From assembly GCA_033980235.1 (NCBI GenBank), contig CM067067.1, positions 11,448,901 to 11,512,900 on the forward strand: 64,000 bases of DNA. Reading direction: 5' to 3'. Positions 1 through 21,980 of the stretch are shown here, piece by piece (the stretch's first letter is position 1; each line of letters opens with the position of its first letter). This DNA is from Diadema setosum (taxonomy: Eukaryota > Echinodermata > Echinoidea > Diadematoida > Diadematidae). Below the pieces are notes generated by a model that had not been told where the DNA came from, searched no databases, and worked only from the letters and a program-made list of their open reading frames with translations. The position numbers and the translations under genes are program-made.

Positions 1-138
1 TCTTTGCTCACACAGTATCACATTTTATGCTTTTCATCTGATTACTATTTTTGTACTGTTCTGTACTATTTTCTGCACCTCTTTTTCCAAAACATTTTCT
101 GGGTTGACAATCGGGTTGTCTATGATGTTAATTTGCAG

Positions 139-7706
<7,568 letters not shown>

Positions 7707-7817
7707 AGGGATGAAGGGGAGTGAGAATGTTGTTGGTGGAAGAGGACTGATGGGGGTTGGATGGGGCAGAGGGTACAGGTTCAGCCCCCCCCCCCCCCTC
7801 CTTGCCCAGCTCCTGAC

Positions 7818-7823
7818 AATAAA
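7818..7823 (+). terminator. Proximal polyadenylation signal of SMAD4
   Basis: AATAAA 112 bp after the SMAD4 stop, followed by GT-rich sequence. Further AATAAA motifs lie at 8447-8452 and 13936-13941, so longer 3' UTRs are possible. Confidence 0.5.
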
Positions 7824-10800
7824 GATGTGATGTGGACTCCTAAAAGAAAGAGGCTTCACCCCCATGCACCACATTGCACTGTGCACTACGCATACAGACA
7901 ATTCTCCAGGCCAAGCTAAATTTGGAGTGATGCTGAGTGGACAGGAAATGCATTGTGTTTTGTAAGAGTTTTTTATTATTATTGATTGACCTGTGCAGCC
8001 AACCACAGTGGAGGACATGATTGAAGACCCAGAACCACCTTGGAGTGTGATAACATACTGACGAGTTCCCTGCTGATCTGGAGCTTGGATCTCGTGCGAG
8101 AAGCTCCAGGCAGCTTGTCACTGCAGTATATCGATTCACGACATAAAACTATGACGTGATATTGAAAGTTACATTATTCGAGAGCAGTGGCTCACTTGTG
8201 GACGAAGGAAAACATTTATGAAAACGGCAGGTTCATTGATTTGTAACGCATCAGCAACACTCTGTATAATCATAAAATCAAATGGCGTTCTGCTTTCACG
8301 TAATTCAGACACACACAGCTCGCTGTCTCACTGATGCATTGGTTCATGCATTCTTTGTGAAACGGAGATAATTGACAAGGATCATTATGATGTGCCACGT
8401 GATAGCCTCTGTCAGCATTTACTCTTCCAAGATATTCCCCTGGGCCAATAAAATTTGTCGCCTCTTATCAATTCTGCTTGTCTGTCGACTAATGTACCTT
8501 AACTACTGGCATCAGGACAGGCAGTGTTTCTTTCATCTTCGTGTGGTCACAGCCCTGGGATGACCCATAATGCATAAAGAATGAATTTCACTCATCTGTA
8601 CAGCACAAACATTTTCTTAAACAACTGCCATCAAGTAAAAAATATTTCTGTCTCAGCATATATTCAGTTGATGATATGTTTAACAAACCATGTGTTCTTT
8701 TTCTGTTGATGTGTGTAAGTTTCATTGCAACAAAGCAATAGTTCCCATGGTCAAGGTTATCACTTGCTTACCCTGTACTGAGAACCCAACCAAGTTTTGA
8801 CAGTGTTTTGCGATGGGGGGGGGGGGGGGGGGGTAGGGAGATGTCTGAAAGAAGAAAGCATTGTTTATTGAACTTGAAATGTAATATGTGAAAGTAATAT
8901 TATGTATGTAGGGAGTTGAAGGATAATATGCCAAAGAAAAGTAAAAGTACATTGTATGTCAACCAATAAATCTTTTAAAACAAAGCAGGGGATAGCATTT
9001 CTGTTAGCCTGTATAGCATACCAGCATACTTTTGGCACTGTAATCCTTTCCGGTAGAAGACACATTGATTTGATAAGTGTTGATTGCACCAATTTTTATT
9101 TGATATTTTTGCATTAGGACTTGCAAAATATACTAAAAATTTACACAAAGTTTCAAATAGCATGAACATTACCATTGGGATACCAATGCTTGCATACACC
9201 CAGTGCGATGATTTCTGTCTTGCAATCTTCATAGTCAGAAAATGTAGTATGATAAAGTCTTTTCTTGGAAATGTCACCAAATAGTGGTATGCTAAATTTC
9301 ACTATTAATGTCATGGTGTTTCCTCCCATCCCCTCCCCCCACCCACCACACATACACACACAACTCACTATTGCTTCAGCTTTATGTGTTAAATTCAATT
9401 TTAAATTCAAGTTCTTGATGTAAAAATGAGGGCAAAAGTTATGCAGTTAAAGTGCAGCATTTTTATTTATCTCTCCTAATTTTTCTCTGTTACCTCCCTT
9501 AAGTAAAATGAAGAAATATTGAAAGATACTCCTGAAGATGAACAGCTCAATATTTTTCAATGATTGCAATGACAATACCAGGTTTCATCAAATATCTTTC
9601 AACAATGATTTCCCAAGGTCACATGTATAGAGTTAATCACTGAAATCCAGGGTTTTAACATGATAGCCAAATGAGTTTTAGAGCAAGAATCATGTAATTG
9701 TATAGTTCTGTAATATTCAACCATATTTCCAGGTTATTACTAGTTTTTCCACATGAAATAAAATAAGTGAGTGATTCAACTTAATCATGATTTGCCAACT
9801 TAAAGCAACGATGGGATGATTGGATATTGAACGTTTCGTAAATGAAGGTCTGCTGCAAATGATATCAACTGATGGCTCTCGAATAAAGAGGAATAAAGAA
9901 GATAATCTTTATGAAAGACTTAAATTGATAATGGTATTGATATGATATGACATGATATTGCAGTTCGAAATTTCAAATTCCTCAGATACATTTTTTCTAC
10001 GCTAAGGCAAAATCACAGACTTTCTCACTATTCATCTTTCATTGTTAGCCAGTCTATTGATTCATACAATGATTCTGCTGTTGTAACAATTGTGGTGTTG
10101 TTTAGCAATGGTTTTCTAGGTCAGTGGGTCACTATCGTAACTAGAAGAAGCTCACGACGTACACAAAGTCCCTTTGTGTGCCCAGTGCGTAAGCGCAGAT
10201 GATCGTGAGTAAAATTATTTCACAAGCTGTGACGGTAAGCGGAAGATTTTACTCTTTCTTAACAGCACTCACTTGTCTTGAAGTGTCTATAATCTAACTT
10301 TACCAGCTGATGTCAAATGTATCACCCTATGTCTAAAGATGGCATTATGTGAAAGTAGGCAGTGACATATCTTTTAATGTAAGACCTCAAAAGTAATCTA
10401 ATGGTGGGCTCTGTTAGATTTCTGTCGCATGTCAAGACGATTCAGTCACAGTTGTCGGTCAGGGGCGGATTTCATCTACACTAATGATGATCTTTGAAGA
10501 ATGAATGAATGGGCGCCGATCAAAAAATCTTCAGCGAATCTCCACTGGTCTTCCACTGTTTGTTTCGTATGATTTTGTGATTGTGGTCATTCGTTCACGT
10601 CATTTGATGAGATTTTTTTTGGTTGTTTTTTGCGTGATGTCATGAAAGCATTGCTTGCTTGTGTTTTACGATGCCAAAGGAATGAGGTGTGGACACACCT
10701 TACTGTTCGATCTTTACCTACCATAACACAGACAAGCCAGTGACTGGAGCTATTTGTGTGTGTAGTCGAATGATAAAGTTTGACTGTTAACACAAACTGG

Positions 10801-10872
10801 TAAATAATGAATAGCAACAAGGTCACACTTGTAAGAAGTTTATTTTGTGTCATACATCAGCTCTTCTAATTG

Positions 10873-10965
10873 TTAACCCGTTGAAAACTAGTTCCGAGTA
10901 TACTTGGGCAGGTGTCTATGGAAAATGTGTGTTCCAGCAAAATCAGTTCATCCTCAATGGGTTAA
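10873..10965 (+). mobile_element. piggyBac-like MITE, copy 2
   Basis: TTAA-CCCGTTGAAAAC ... CATCCTCAATGGG-TTAA, interior GGCAGGTGTCTATGG. In the SMAD4 3' flank. Confidence 0.75.
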
Positions 10966-12160
10966 GGTAGACACTAGTTTTGGTTGTTTCTCTTTTTTTT
11001 TTCTACACCCCGTGATTTTGTCCACCTTTCGTCTGAAGATGAAACTCTCAATCTGGATAGCATAAATCCAAAGCTTGTCCAAACTATTAATGAATTCAGC
11101 ACTGAAAAGTAGCAGTCCAACTCCCTGAGTGTCCTTCACTTTCATTGGGTTGCTTGAACCTTACTACATGAGGAAAAATGGTGGGTATAGGGAATGGACT
11201 TAGGTGACCATTATCATGTATTAGTGAGAGACCTTCCCACAATTCTTTGCACAAAACAGGCCAAAAAAATACTGCCCTCACCTGTAAGAAAGAGTGAATG
11301 TATTGGTCAGCCTTCTTGTTAGTCCTGTCATCACAATTTTCAGTCTTTTGTATTCTCTCTTTTATTTTTCCTTTGTTTTTTAAAGAGCTGTGTGTTTTTT
11401 GCGCATTTTCATTGTTGGCTACAGCTACTTGCTTGAGGGCAAATTTCACATTTCTGCTCATAAAAAAGACATATATTACTCTGGCAGTTGCAGTGGTTCT
11501 TTTGTTCTTGTGTTGTTTCTTATGCAATGCATATAATTCAAAATGCTCCTTAAAACAATGCCTTGAATGTATACACTCATTTATCTGCTTGGGTTTTTTT
11601 TTTCATACTGCCATTCATCTGTTCATTGATGATTTTTGTATCATATATCTTTCTATGCCAGTGCTGACTTCATGTTGTATCTACTCTTCATACTTCTCTT
11701 GGCTTTCATTCTGGAACACACATTTATTATCTTGTTATATGATTCATTTTGTGAGGGGCGGGGGGATAGTGGTAATCACACAGCTCTTCATACACACACA
11801 CTTTCTCGTGTGAGGCTTGTAATGGGTAAATGACCGTTTGCTCAAGGGCAACCAGGCAAAGTCCCATTATTCATTCTGATTTTTTTTTATGATAAATTGA
11901 ATAATTGAAATGGAAAACCATCAAATTTTATATCTTTAATAGTTCAGTTTATTTCATGAAAAACCAGGCCTCATGTAGTGATGGGGGCTTACACAGCAAT
12001 CAAGGATGTGTCAAATTTCAGTTACCCCATTTGGATAGTGTGAAGTACTGTTATTGCCTACACACAGGCACTGAGTATGCAGAATGGGCAGATGCATTAT
12101 ATATTTATAAGGTACTGGTACCCCTAGGGCCTTATGAGTGCATCGTTTCATTTAACTACT

Positions 12161-12283
12161 CAGGGCCCTGTTTTATCAAGATATAAAATTGATTTTATAG
12201 TTGATTTCAACTGTAAGTCTATGGCATCCTATGTGGTAAGGAAATGTAAAATTGATTATATCTTTTGATAAAACGAGGCCCTG
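12161..12283. mobile_element. 123-bp TIR MITE
   Basis: CAGGGCCCTGTTTTATCAAG ... TTGATAAAACGAGGCCCTG; inverted similarity extends through ATAAAATTGAT / ATTGATTATAT. No clear target-site duplication. Confidence 0.65.
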
Positions 12284-13816
12284 GACAAACTGGCATATGC
12301 CCAATGTGAAATGTTTTTCTCGGTTGCCCAGAGCGATACCAACCAATGTCCCTGATTGAAGCAGTTTACGAGAACACAAACACAAACAAACACACACCAT
12401 CAAAACATTCCAGTCATTTTTGTCATGCGTCATGCGACATAGCAAGGTGCGCACATGTGTCGACCCACCAAGAGTAAAAGCCTGTGTGGTAAGAGTGCAA
12501 ATGTGACAAGAGGTTTCAGAAATCCGATGTAAAATAAGTTATAAAAAAAGTTTTAGAACATCAGGATCATATGATTTTATTTTGGTAGGCCATCATGTTT
12601 AAATCGCCTGCATTTTAAAAATACATCATTTCGTTCATCCATAGAAAGTCATTAATTGTGAGGAAAATGCCAAGTTTCTCCCTTGGGCCATGGGTTCTTA
12701 AAATGTCAGAATCTGAAACAGGTGTGGTATGTGAGCCTTGGTATTCAATACTGCAGTAAAAAAGGTCATTTGCAGTAGAGGTTTTTTCCATACCGTGTGA
12801 TTTAATCTAAATTTGGCACAGATCTTTGGAGTTGGAGGGGGGCATGCATGGTTAAAGTAGGTAACTTTGTTCTGACGTGCACAGAAGGATGTCAGTACTG
12901 GTACTTTTTTGTGTTGCAAAAACAAAATTAACTTCTCAATTACAGTCCTATTGACAAATATCACATTAAAAAAAAAATGGGTTCACAACAGTGAGAGTAA
13001 ATAGAAATACTGTGTTGCAGACATGAATGAATGAGAAGAAATTTCTTATCACGTCATTGAAAATTGTGAAAATGTTGCAATCAAAATTAGCTCTCTCTTT
13101 ACAAAGGAGATGTTGTAGCAAAAAGGAAAACAAAAACAAAAGAATTAGAAGAATGTGAATTCTTTGGTCCTAAACTTGCATTTCGTAGTTAGACTTTGAT
13201 GGAGTCCGGGGTGTTAAGGGGTTGCTACCTGGGCCCAACTTGGTGACAGCGGTGTCAACTTGCAATTACACTATGTTTGATGCATCCTGCATCATATTTG
13301 ATATGATGTGATAATCCCCCCTCTCTGAATGTTGTTTTCTCTGACCAAACAACTTACCGCTCATCAGAAATACAATTGTACCTGTACCAAAAAGATTTTG
13401 TAAAATCACCCACACCACACAATAGTCCTTGCGTACAACTCCATCCACATGAAATATATTTGTAAAGAGAAGCAATTGTACCTTTATACATATTACCGTA
13501 CTGTAAATATAGGTATGCGACAATTTGTGTCATGTTAAATGATAACATGTTTTTTTAGAGTATGTTTGGTGTAGTGTCTGCTTTTCCTAACAGGTTGGCA
13601 GTTTTTTGTATTTTATTTTTGATTTTTCAAAAAGAAAAAGGTTACAAATAACTGAAAAGTTGGGAGGTCGACTTGTTATAAACCGCATCAGTTGTTTGCA
13701 ACCTGGAACATACAGAACAGTGCTGCCTCTTGACTGAGTGTTTTATAAAGCAATCATGTTATGTAATTATGCACATTTGGGGTGTACAATCTATTATGTA
13801 TTGTGGTATATTCCAT

Positions 13817-13865
13817 TCTCTCTTTCTCTTTCTCTTTCTCTCACTCTCTCTCTCTCTCTTTCTCT
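13817..13865. repeat. CT-rich microsatellite
   Basis: CTCTTT/CT units in the SMAD4 3' flank. Confidence 0.9.
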
Positions 13866-14029
13866 AGCTTTATTCTGTACATGTTTTATAGTGTAATGTT
13901 TGACCAGTGCACATTAAATTCATGAGTTGCCCATGAATAAAACTTGTGTTAATAGTATGTTGTTCAGCTTGTCCATTAAGATTTTTTTTTTAAATTGATT
14001 GTTAGTAAATCATCTCACTGACAATAATA

Positions 14030-14358
14030 CCTACCAATGTAGAATTCTAACTGAGAAGATCAAAATGTAAAAATTGACCCCCACTCTGGTGCATGGTTCC
14101 CATTTGAATATATAAATATTGTACCACCCTTGAGATAGTACCTGCCAAGTTTTGTGAAAATTTGGCCATGCATTTTTAATAAGATGAAAATATTCAAATT
14201 GTGGCCCAATTTGCAACCCCCCCCCCCCAAACTTGAGGGGTGCACTCCTGGATCTGTCATGAACTAGAAACTACAGTCACCAATGTACTCACTAGCATTA
14301 AATTAGCTCTATAACTTCTGGTTCTGGAGAAGATTCGTTTTAAAGAGTCCTAACTTTT

Positions 14359-14390
<32 letters not shown>

Positions 14391-14515
14391 TTTTTTGGGG
14401 GGGGGGGGGGGTATGGTGCCCATTTGAACAAATTGAAATCCTATCACCCTAGGGGTCCCCTGCCAACTTTGGCAAAAATCAGCCATGAGGTTTTCAAGAA
14501 GCTGAAAGTGTAACA
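14030..14515 (+). mobile_element. Truncated relic of element-D core units
   Basis: Two degenerate units related to 42256-43312 (phrases CTACCTGCCAAGTTT, GAACTAGAAACTACAGTCA, TTAGCTCTATAACTTCTGG, TATGGTGCCCAT) about 320 bp apart. No terminal hairpin or GAC tract is visible. The G-rich part has decayed to a T-then-G tract at about 14375-14411. Confidence 0.7.
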
Positions 14516-14972
14516 TGTTTACTCACACCAGATGATGAATGTAGACCATTACACAGAGATTTAGCAGCTTTCCTTCTACTGACTAGACAGTGATTTTTGT
14601 ACATTACAAGTTAGCCAAATTCCACTTTAAACTGCCATTTCATTTTATATGCAAGTTGGCTGTGATGTGGAGTACAGTTATAAAGACAGAATGCTATAAG
14701 TTTCATGATAGTCAGACTTTAAATAAGAAAACCATGCTTTTGGTGGGTGGGGAAGGGTTTTTATGCTTTTACAGAATAGTGACTTCATCCTTTTATCCTT
14801 TACATCAAATGATTGTAGTCACAATCGAGTAGTTTTAACTATCATGGGGTGGAGGTGTTGGTGACTTATCAACCAGAAACATTATTCTCAGTACATTTTT
14901 TTTTCTCCAACAATCAATGGGAGTGTTGCAAGGCAATGTTATCATTGACTCTCCTAATTTGCATACATACAC

Positions 14973-15583
14973 CATTAAAGGCCAAGTCCACACCAATATC
15001 GAGTTGATTTCAATAAATAGAGTAAAATTAAACAAGCATAATGCTGAAAATTTCATCAAATTTGGATGTAAAATAAGTAAGTTATGACAATTAAAAGTTT
15101 CGCATATTTCCACAAAACAGTTATATGCAGCACACGGGGGATATGCAAATGAGATAGCTGATGATGTCACACACTCACTTTTTTTTTGTATTTTATTATA
15201 TGAATTATAGAATATTACAATTTTTGAAGATTTGACGATAAGGAAGCTTTTCTTGAATCACAATATGTTAGAAAAATGGCAATACCACAAGTTCAGTGAG
15301 GAACCAATTTTTGTTTTACATCATAATGAGGAAAAAATTGAAATATTTCAAATTTCATATAATAAAATACAAAAGAAATAGTGAGTGGATGATGTCATCG
15401 GTTCCCTCATTTGCATACTGACCAGGATGTACATATAACTGTTGTGTGAAATTAAGCCAAACTTTAAAATTTTGTGACTTTATTTTACATCCGATTTTGA
15501 TGAAATTTTCAGCGTCATACTTGTTTGATGTTTCTCTTTTTATTGAAATCAACTTGATATTAGTGTGGACTTGGCCTTTAATG
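14973..15583. mobile_element. Large foldback (~200-bp inverted arms) between SMAD4 and LMAN1
   Basis: Ends CATTAAAGGCCAAGTCCAC ... GTGGACTTGGCCTTTAATG with inverted similarity continuing about 200 bp (shared GCTGAAAATTTCATCAAA, TATGCAAATGAG). It lies where the two convergent transcripts approach. Non-coding MITE-type element. Confidence 0.8.
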
Positions 15584-18500
15584 CTGCTTGGCAAAAATAA
15601 TGTGTACCTAAATCCAAGAACTTTATTGCTGCAATGAAACATCTACTTTTTTGTAGTATTGATTTAATTTTACCTGTTACAGCTACTTTGGAAAATCAAA
15701 TGCAGTGCACTCACTTTCACAAACTTGAAGGAAGGCTCTTGCTTTCAACATACACTACACACATTTCACAAATAAACATGTAAAAGTCCTTTGACTTGCA
15801 TTGTATTGTCAATATATTTTATCATATTTTTTTTTGTTTTAATTCACCAAATAGATATACAGTGGTATCATGAACGTATTCACAAAAAAAGTATGACCAA
15901 CCCCACATCATCGCAATCTTCAAGGCAAGAAAACAGGCAAACTCGTCACCTATGTTCTGTGGGATCTACAGTTTGGGTCAGTTGGTCAAGCTATGACATA
16001 CCATGGCATACAGAAAAAAAAAAATAATACAAGTTAAAAGAAATTGGATCCAACCAAATTTGACATGAGAAAGGAAAGAGCCCCAACTGTGCAAGCTCTC
16101 CCCAACAGACAACTACACATTTAGTACCAGAATTGCACATTTGTTTTACTTCAAATTTTTCTGTTAGTCAGGATATGAGTCAAAAACAGAACAAAACACA
16201 TTTTGTTCTTACCAGGTTTGTTTGTTTGTTTTTTTTTTTCTTTTGAGTAATGCAGCAGATCATTCACCCTTCAGTAAAGTTATTACTGAATAGATGCAGG
16301 AATAAGAAGCAGCAAACAACAAGTAGAAATCTTGGGGAACCTGAACATCAGTCAAAAATATTTTTCCTTCCTCTCAACTGTCATTACATGCTCCGAAACG
16401 GTGGTCCTTGTAACCCCAAGATAATCTGCTTTAGTCTTTTGAGTGTCTCACAGCTTGTGTAACGTCTTGCCCTAGTTCATTTGTTTCATACAGAGCAGGA
16501 GTTAGGTCTGGTTTTATATCATTAGTCAAATTTTCTTTCATGATAGTCCATGATATATGAAAGAAGACCCCTCCTTATCCTGGAAAAAAAAAAGAAGGAA
16601 AAAAGATAAAGGATCTACTCGCACAATATCAGGAGGAAATTACTTTGCTTGTTTTTGTATGTCAAATGGGGAGAACTATGCCAGTGATGTCATGATCATG
16701 TGACCAAAATGGCCATGTCCAGTAGCCCGTAGGCTCCGAAACTACACAGATGAGTGACATTCAAACCCCTAATAACTTGAACATCTCAAATTTTGCCACA
16801 CCAGTAAGCTGATGCTGCTCCATTTCACTGCTCCCGTTCAAAGCGATTCCACAGGGGGGGGGGGGGGGGTGTGTGACTTTTCTCGCAAACATCTACAAGC
16901 TGCTGTTGTGTGGCAGTGTCCTCCTTTTATTCAGAATATTCAGACAGAGACGTCACAACAGAACTATGATTTGTATGTTCCTTTCACATAACCATCCTGC
17001 ATAATTGCCAAGCAGTGTCGTAACACATGCATAGATCGGCATAAATTGTTACACGCATTATTCTAAGCACTTTGCGGTTATGGAACTGATTTATGCTCCA
17101 CATACTTCCATATACACTGTATATTATATACATGAGAGCGAACAATCTGCCACAGACTCAGTTTCCCGGAAATGGTCAATGTACCCACAAAAAAGTGATG
17201 ACAAATGCAGCATATGAGATTTCATGCCTGTCAATCTTCCCCTATTCATGCACAGACACAGTATAGCACATCTGCATGAACAACTTCGTATAGCTCTAAA
17301 GTACAGTGACCCTAGGAGGAAGATGAACAAGCCTTTGATTGCCTAGGTAGTTAATGTCAGAGCATATACAAAAATTTGATTTTTTGTTTTCTTGTAATAA
17401 TACTGGTTAAAGTTGTTTGCACCTGATAAATCATTACCTTGAAAATTCTCATCAGACATTAGGAATTCTACTGAAATTACCACACTATGATACATGAATA
17501 TACAACAAGAGCATAGAATCACACAATTGCTTTGATTTTCTTATCTTTTTTTTCTTTTCAAGTTGCATACATTCTCTATTCGCGAGAGTAAGATGACAAA
17601 GCAATGCCCAATTCAATATGGAAGTTTGCAAGCCCTGCAGAAGTCACAGTAATGAGTATGACCCAGTCATGGCATTTTAGACAGAGATAGGGTCAAACAA
17701 CACACAATAAATTAATGCCATCAAATTTCATTATCTTATACAACTTCCTTAGGCTGTACTCGTCAGTTAGAACCAAAATTACAATAAACACATACAAATA
17801 TGCCTGCAATCACAGGATTTGTTGCCTGTAGAGTAAGATGGGGCGAGGAGCCTTTCTGAAAATGAGTGTCAGCAAGCTTTTGATCATTACTGGATAGAAG
17901 TATTAAGTAGATCCAATAGTAACACTGAAAAAGCATGGGGCCTGGGCTTAAATGCACCCATTTCAACCAAAGAAAAATGACAATGATGAAAAGGTAAAAG
18001 ATAAAAGTGGTAAGAACATTAAGATATGTCAAGTTGTTACATTAAAAAAAAGACAAACAAAACTATTAAGTTCTGACCTAAAAAGAAAAAGGTGAACACC
18101 ACATCTAGTGACCATAATGACATAAATATTGCTCCCTAAACACAACTCTGTAGCCCTAAATCCTGGTGACATATTTTGGTATGGATAGCTCTCTCTGATG
18201 AAGTCCACACACATCCATTATTGTACAAGCTGTTGTTTTTGTGAGGGTACAATTTTCATGACTTCTCAAATTACGATTGGACCGCAAATTTAACAACACG
18301 CAAAAATGTCACCAAGTGCTTTCCAATTCGCGAAAACAACATCTCGCGTAAATGTCCATGTCCAAATGCGTGAAAATATCTGTACATGAAAATAATAGCT
18401 TACAAAGTAATTCCTGTCAAACTCAGACATCAACTTTCTTTAGCACAGAGTCATTAATACCACTGGTCATACATTCAGTTGAATAATGGCTTGTTGCCAT

Positions 18501-21500
18501 TCCCAGTGGCCCGTGCAGGTTATGTGCAGCAGACAGTGATTTTCTCTGAAAGAGTTCACTGTTCTGTATACATTCAAGTCCCAATGCCTGCATTCCCTCG
18601 CGTCTTCAGCACTTTCATGATTCGGAATTGACTCTGCTTAGCCTCCAGCAAGTGCGTGATGCTCACACAAATCTCCCTTGCAGTTGGGTGAAACATCCGA
18701 AAGCAATTATGATCGTACTATCAGAGAAACAAACAAATACACTTGACAACATTGATGAACATTAAACATAAAAACATAAAACACAAACTTATCATAGCGA
18801 CATTCAACGACCACATGACCTTGCACAAGATTTCTTTGGCTGGGGTTAAACTCTTCCTACCAGCGGGCTATGTGTGCAGGTGAGACGAGCATTTTGAATA
18901 CAGCTGGTGCGGCATTTAGTACTTGCAAAGTACCTAACATTCTAGATCTGTCAACCTGCTCCAGAACTATTTTGTAGAGAGCACCATACAATTTGCAGAG
19001 GTCACAAGACGACCAGCGCTCATAACAAGAGTTATGAATTTGCATAATGCACTGGATGAAATACCGGTAACAAAACCGTTGCTACTCCCACTTGCTAGGC
19101 AACAGTTCAATCATTCAAATTATGCACAACAATTTTTTTTTAAATTGTCTGTGAAAGGTCTATAAATTCATATTCAACACCAAAATTATCTAAAATTTAA
19201 CAGAATGGAAAAAAAAAGAAAACTTCACACATGAATTTCTTGTCTTCAATGACGTGATGTAGTCGAAGCGAGGCGGGAAGAAAAAAAACAAAAACACAAA
19301 ATAGTGGTACTTGCCCCTGAACAGGAGAGCCTTTCTACCAAGTGAGATCAATATTGGTGGGTAACACACAAGAGTAAGCCAACAGAGATGCATACACCGA
19401 TTCTATAGCACATCTCTACAAGGTATTGACAGCTCCTCAGGCCCTTATCAAAGGTAAATCCCAAGAAATAATGCCTGAAACCAAGAACAGAATGTCAGAG
19501 ATGACATCATAACAAAACACTTTTAATTAACCCATCACCTGTCCAATATCATAATCCCAGTTCACCATAGCCCAAATAAACTGCTTTCAAAATACACCTG
19601 GACCCAAAAGTCATCTCAGCATCATCCGTCATTTGACCTCTAGTGCATGAGGTCATCCCTGATTGCTTTCAAAGTTGATATCAATATTAGTCAACTTGGC
19701 TGCTACAACATAAAACACATATTGTAGATTATCTTACATTAAACAAAAGAAAACGGCAATTGAAGTAAAAAAAAAAAATTGGAATGTGATTTCTTTTTTA
19801 AATTTCTTTGCTTTGCTATCCTCAAAGCCAGCAATTCAAATAACTTTCAAATAATATCATTAACCATGAAGACTATTTCAGTCTGGCTGTGAATGACATC
19901 ATACCAAACTACTCTGTACATACATTAGGCTACTTAATATACTTTCATTAAATCACACCACAGAAAGACTAATATAATTTTAAAATACTTGGTATATCCC
20001 ATACCATTACATCATGTTTACAAAAAAAAAAGACAGAAAGAAAAGTAAATTGGATGACACAAACAGTCTCTCACACTCCTAGCTAAACAATGCCTATTTT
20101 CTTCTTTCTAATTGTCATGGGTCTCATTAAATCATCAAATCATCCAGCAAACACAGAGTTGAATACACGACACATTTTTCAGAGTTGAACCCAAGATCCA
20201 GTACATACACAAACCTCGTTATTGTGTCCTGTCCAGTAGTTGCTACGATATAAATTTTCATGCAATAACTATGTGCGGTGTGCTAACACGAATGAAGCAT
20301 TCATGTCATACAGACACAAATAGATTCCCTTTGCATTCATATCAAATTGTGCTCCTTCACTTCGCAAGCCCTCTCAATTTCAGTAGTATTTTGTAGGAAC
20401 ACATGACTAGGTATTGAAATCACTTGTCAAATTCATGCTCAGACTATCTGACTGAGGTTTAAGTAAAGAACTAGACACTCAATCTCTCATACACTTTTAT
20501 TTCTTTTTCTGAGCACCCAGGGTATTTTACCATCAACCAAAAATAAAAGGTTCAGAACAGATATGAAGATATTACACTCAAAATATAGCAAAGGTTTTTT
20601 CTTACTATACTTGTTTTTCTTACTATAAGATGGCTCATTAAGCTACAATTATTGTCTCATGTCTATGTTTTGCTGTGGAGTTGTTTTTCATTTCATAAAG
20701 AGAATTCTACCATTTCTAATGTCACTTATCTGAGAGTTGTACACTTTGCCAGGGTGGGGGACGGGGGCACATTAGACCTCATGGAAGACTACTCTGAACC
20801 AGGTAATGCTTGTATAACAGAAATCATAAGGAACAGAATATTGCAATTCAATTCTAGCACACATTTTAGAACATCAACGTGAAAGCAAGCTTTCCAAGAA
20901 AACTTTAGTTGTAGAATCACAGAAACATTTATCTCTGCCCTTTCATTACATTCTATGTCTCTCTGCCTGAAGCAATGACAACATTTTCAGGTTACTAGGC
21001 CTATACCACAACACTTTGTAGTGGGCTGCAGCATTAACCAATAGGCATATAAAATTATATTTCACGACAACTCTAGACAGTTCATTACTTCTGAGGACTG
21101 ACTGATCCTAAAATTGTCCCTAAGATCAGTTGAATCGAAAGTAGGATTGATTTTAGCTCTTAGTAAAGCCCCTGGGTGTTAATAAGCCCACTGGGCCACT
21201 TGTCCAGGGCTACTAAAACTGATTGTCGGGCAAGTAAAATATCTGTACGTGGGCCCTGGCCTCTTTAAAGTATGGGGCCTTTGCCCATGTACTCAGTTGG
21301 GTTATAAAAGAAATATTGTTTGTAACACCCTGTGACCTGAGATATCTGCATTTTGTTTACATTTTTCTGATGAGGCATGATGCGTTCCATTCAGCAAGAA
21401 TGTAGGAGCAAAAACGACTAAATGCTCTGCAATACTGCTCAGCACAGAAATTGGCAACAGCTGTTAGGAGTGCAGAGCTCTGCAAAAGACATGTGGCAAT

Positions 21501-21980
21501 TGTATCTTCCTCAAAATATTCTATGTAGCAGCAGACTACAGGGTCTGCACCTTCAACACAGGTAGACTACAATCTGTTGTCATTACCTGTTACACTTCAC
21601 ACCACCAATATAAAAGTATGCTGTGTTTGCACATGTTTACATAGCACCTATTTTCATGCCACTTTTATGCCTTGTAATAAACGCTTGCCCTCCACACTCA
21701 CATTTCTCTCCAGCTACACTTGTTCAAGAAATCCTGAATAAATACACCAGAAGCCTTGATTAAAGAAAACGATAATAGGACAAAGTATACTGTAAATCTA
21801 CACAGAAACAAACTATCATCTAAACAAGAGTGAACTTCCAACACAATCTTTGGGCTAGTCACAAAGACATTTTGGATTGCCTTATACGTTCAGTTTTTTT
21901 TTTTAAGTTGGTCAAGTGCCTGTATTCCCATAAAATTATCATACATTAATAGTCTTAGAATAACAATACAAACATAAATC
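15584..21980 (-). other. LMAN1 3' UTR / convergent intergenic region
   Basis: No coding exon recognised. AT-rich, with a G-run near 16855 and a degenerate mini-element at about 18255-18415. A minus-strand AATAAA (TTTATT on +) at 20496-20501 is a candidate LMAN1 poly(A) signal about 1.5 kb after the stop; others occur closer to 15600. Where the LMAN1 and SMAD4 transcripts end, and whether they overlap, cannot be decided from sequence. Confidence 0.45.
18255..18415 (-). mobile_element. Degenerate second copy of the 57692 MITE family
   Basis: On the minus strand it shares GCGAGATGTTGTTTTCGCG and ACAGATATTTTC with 57692-57909; the ends are decayed. Confidence 0.5.

Larger units (their letters stand above)
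7707..14028 (+). other. SMAD4 3' UTR and downstream flank
   Basis: No coding exon recognised on either strand. The stretch is AT-rich, with several AATAAA hexamers, a G19 tract at 8815-8833, a piggyBac-like MITE at 10873-10965, a TIR MITE at 12161-12283 and a CT microsatellite at 13817-13865. The last AATAAA (13936) precedes GT-rich DNA and may be a distal poly(A) site of a very long 3' UTR. That is inference only. Confidence 0.5.
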
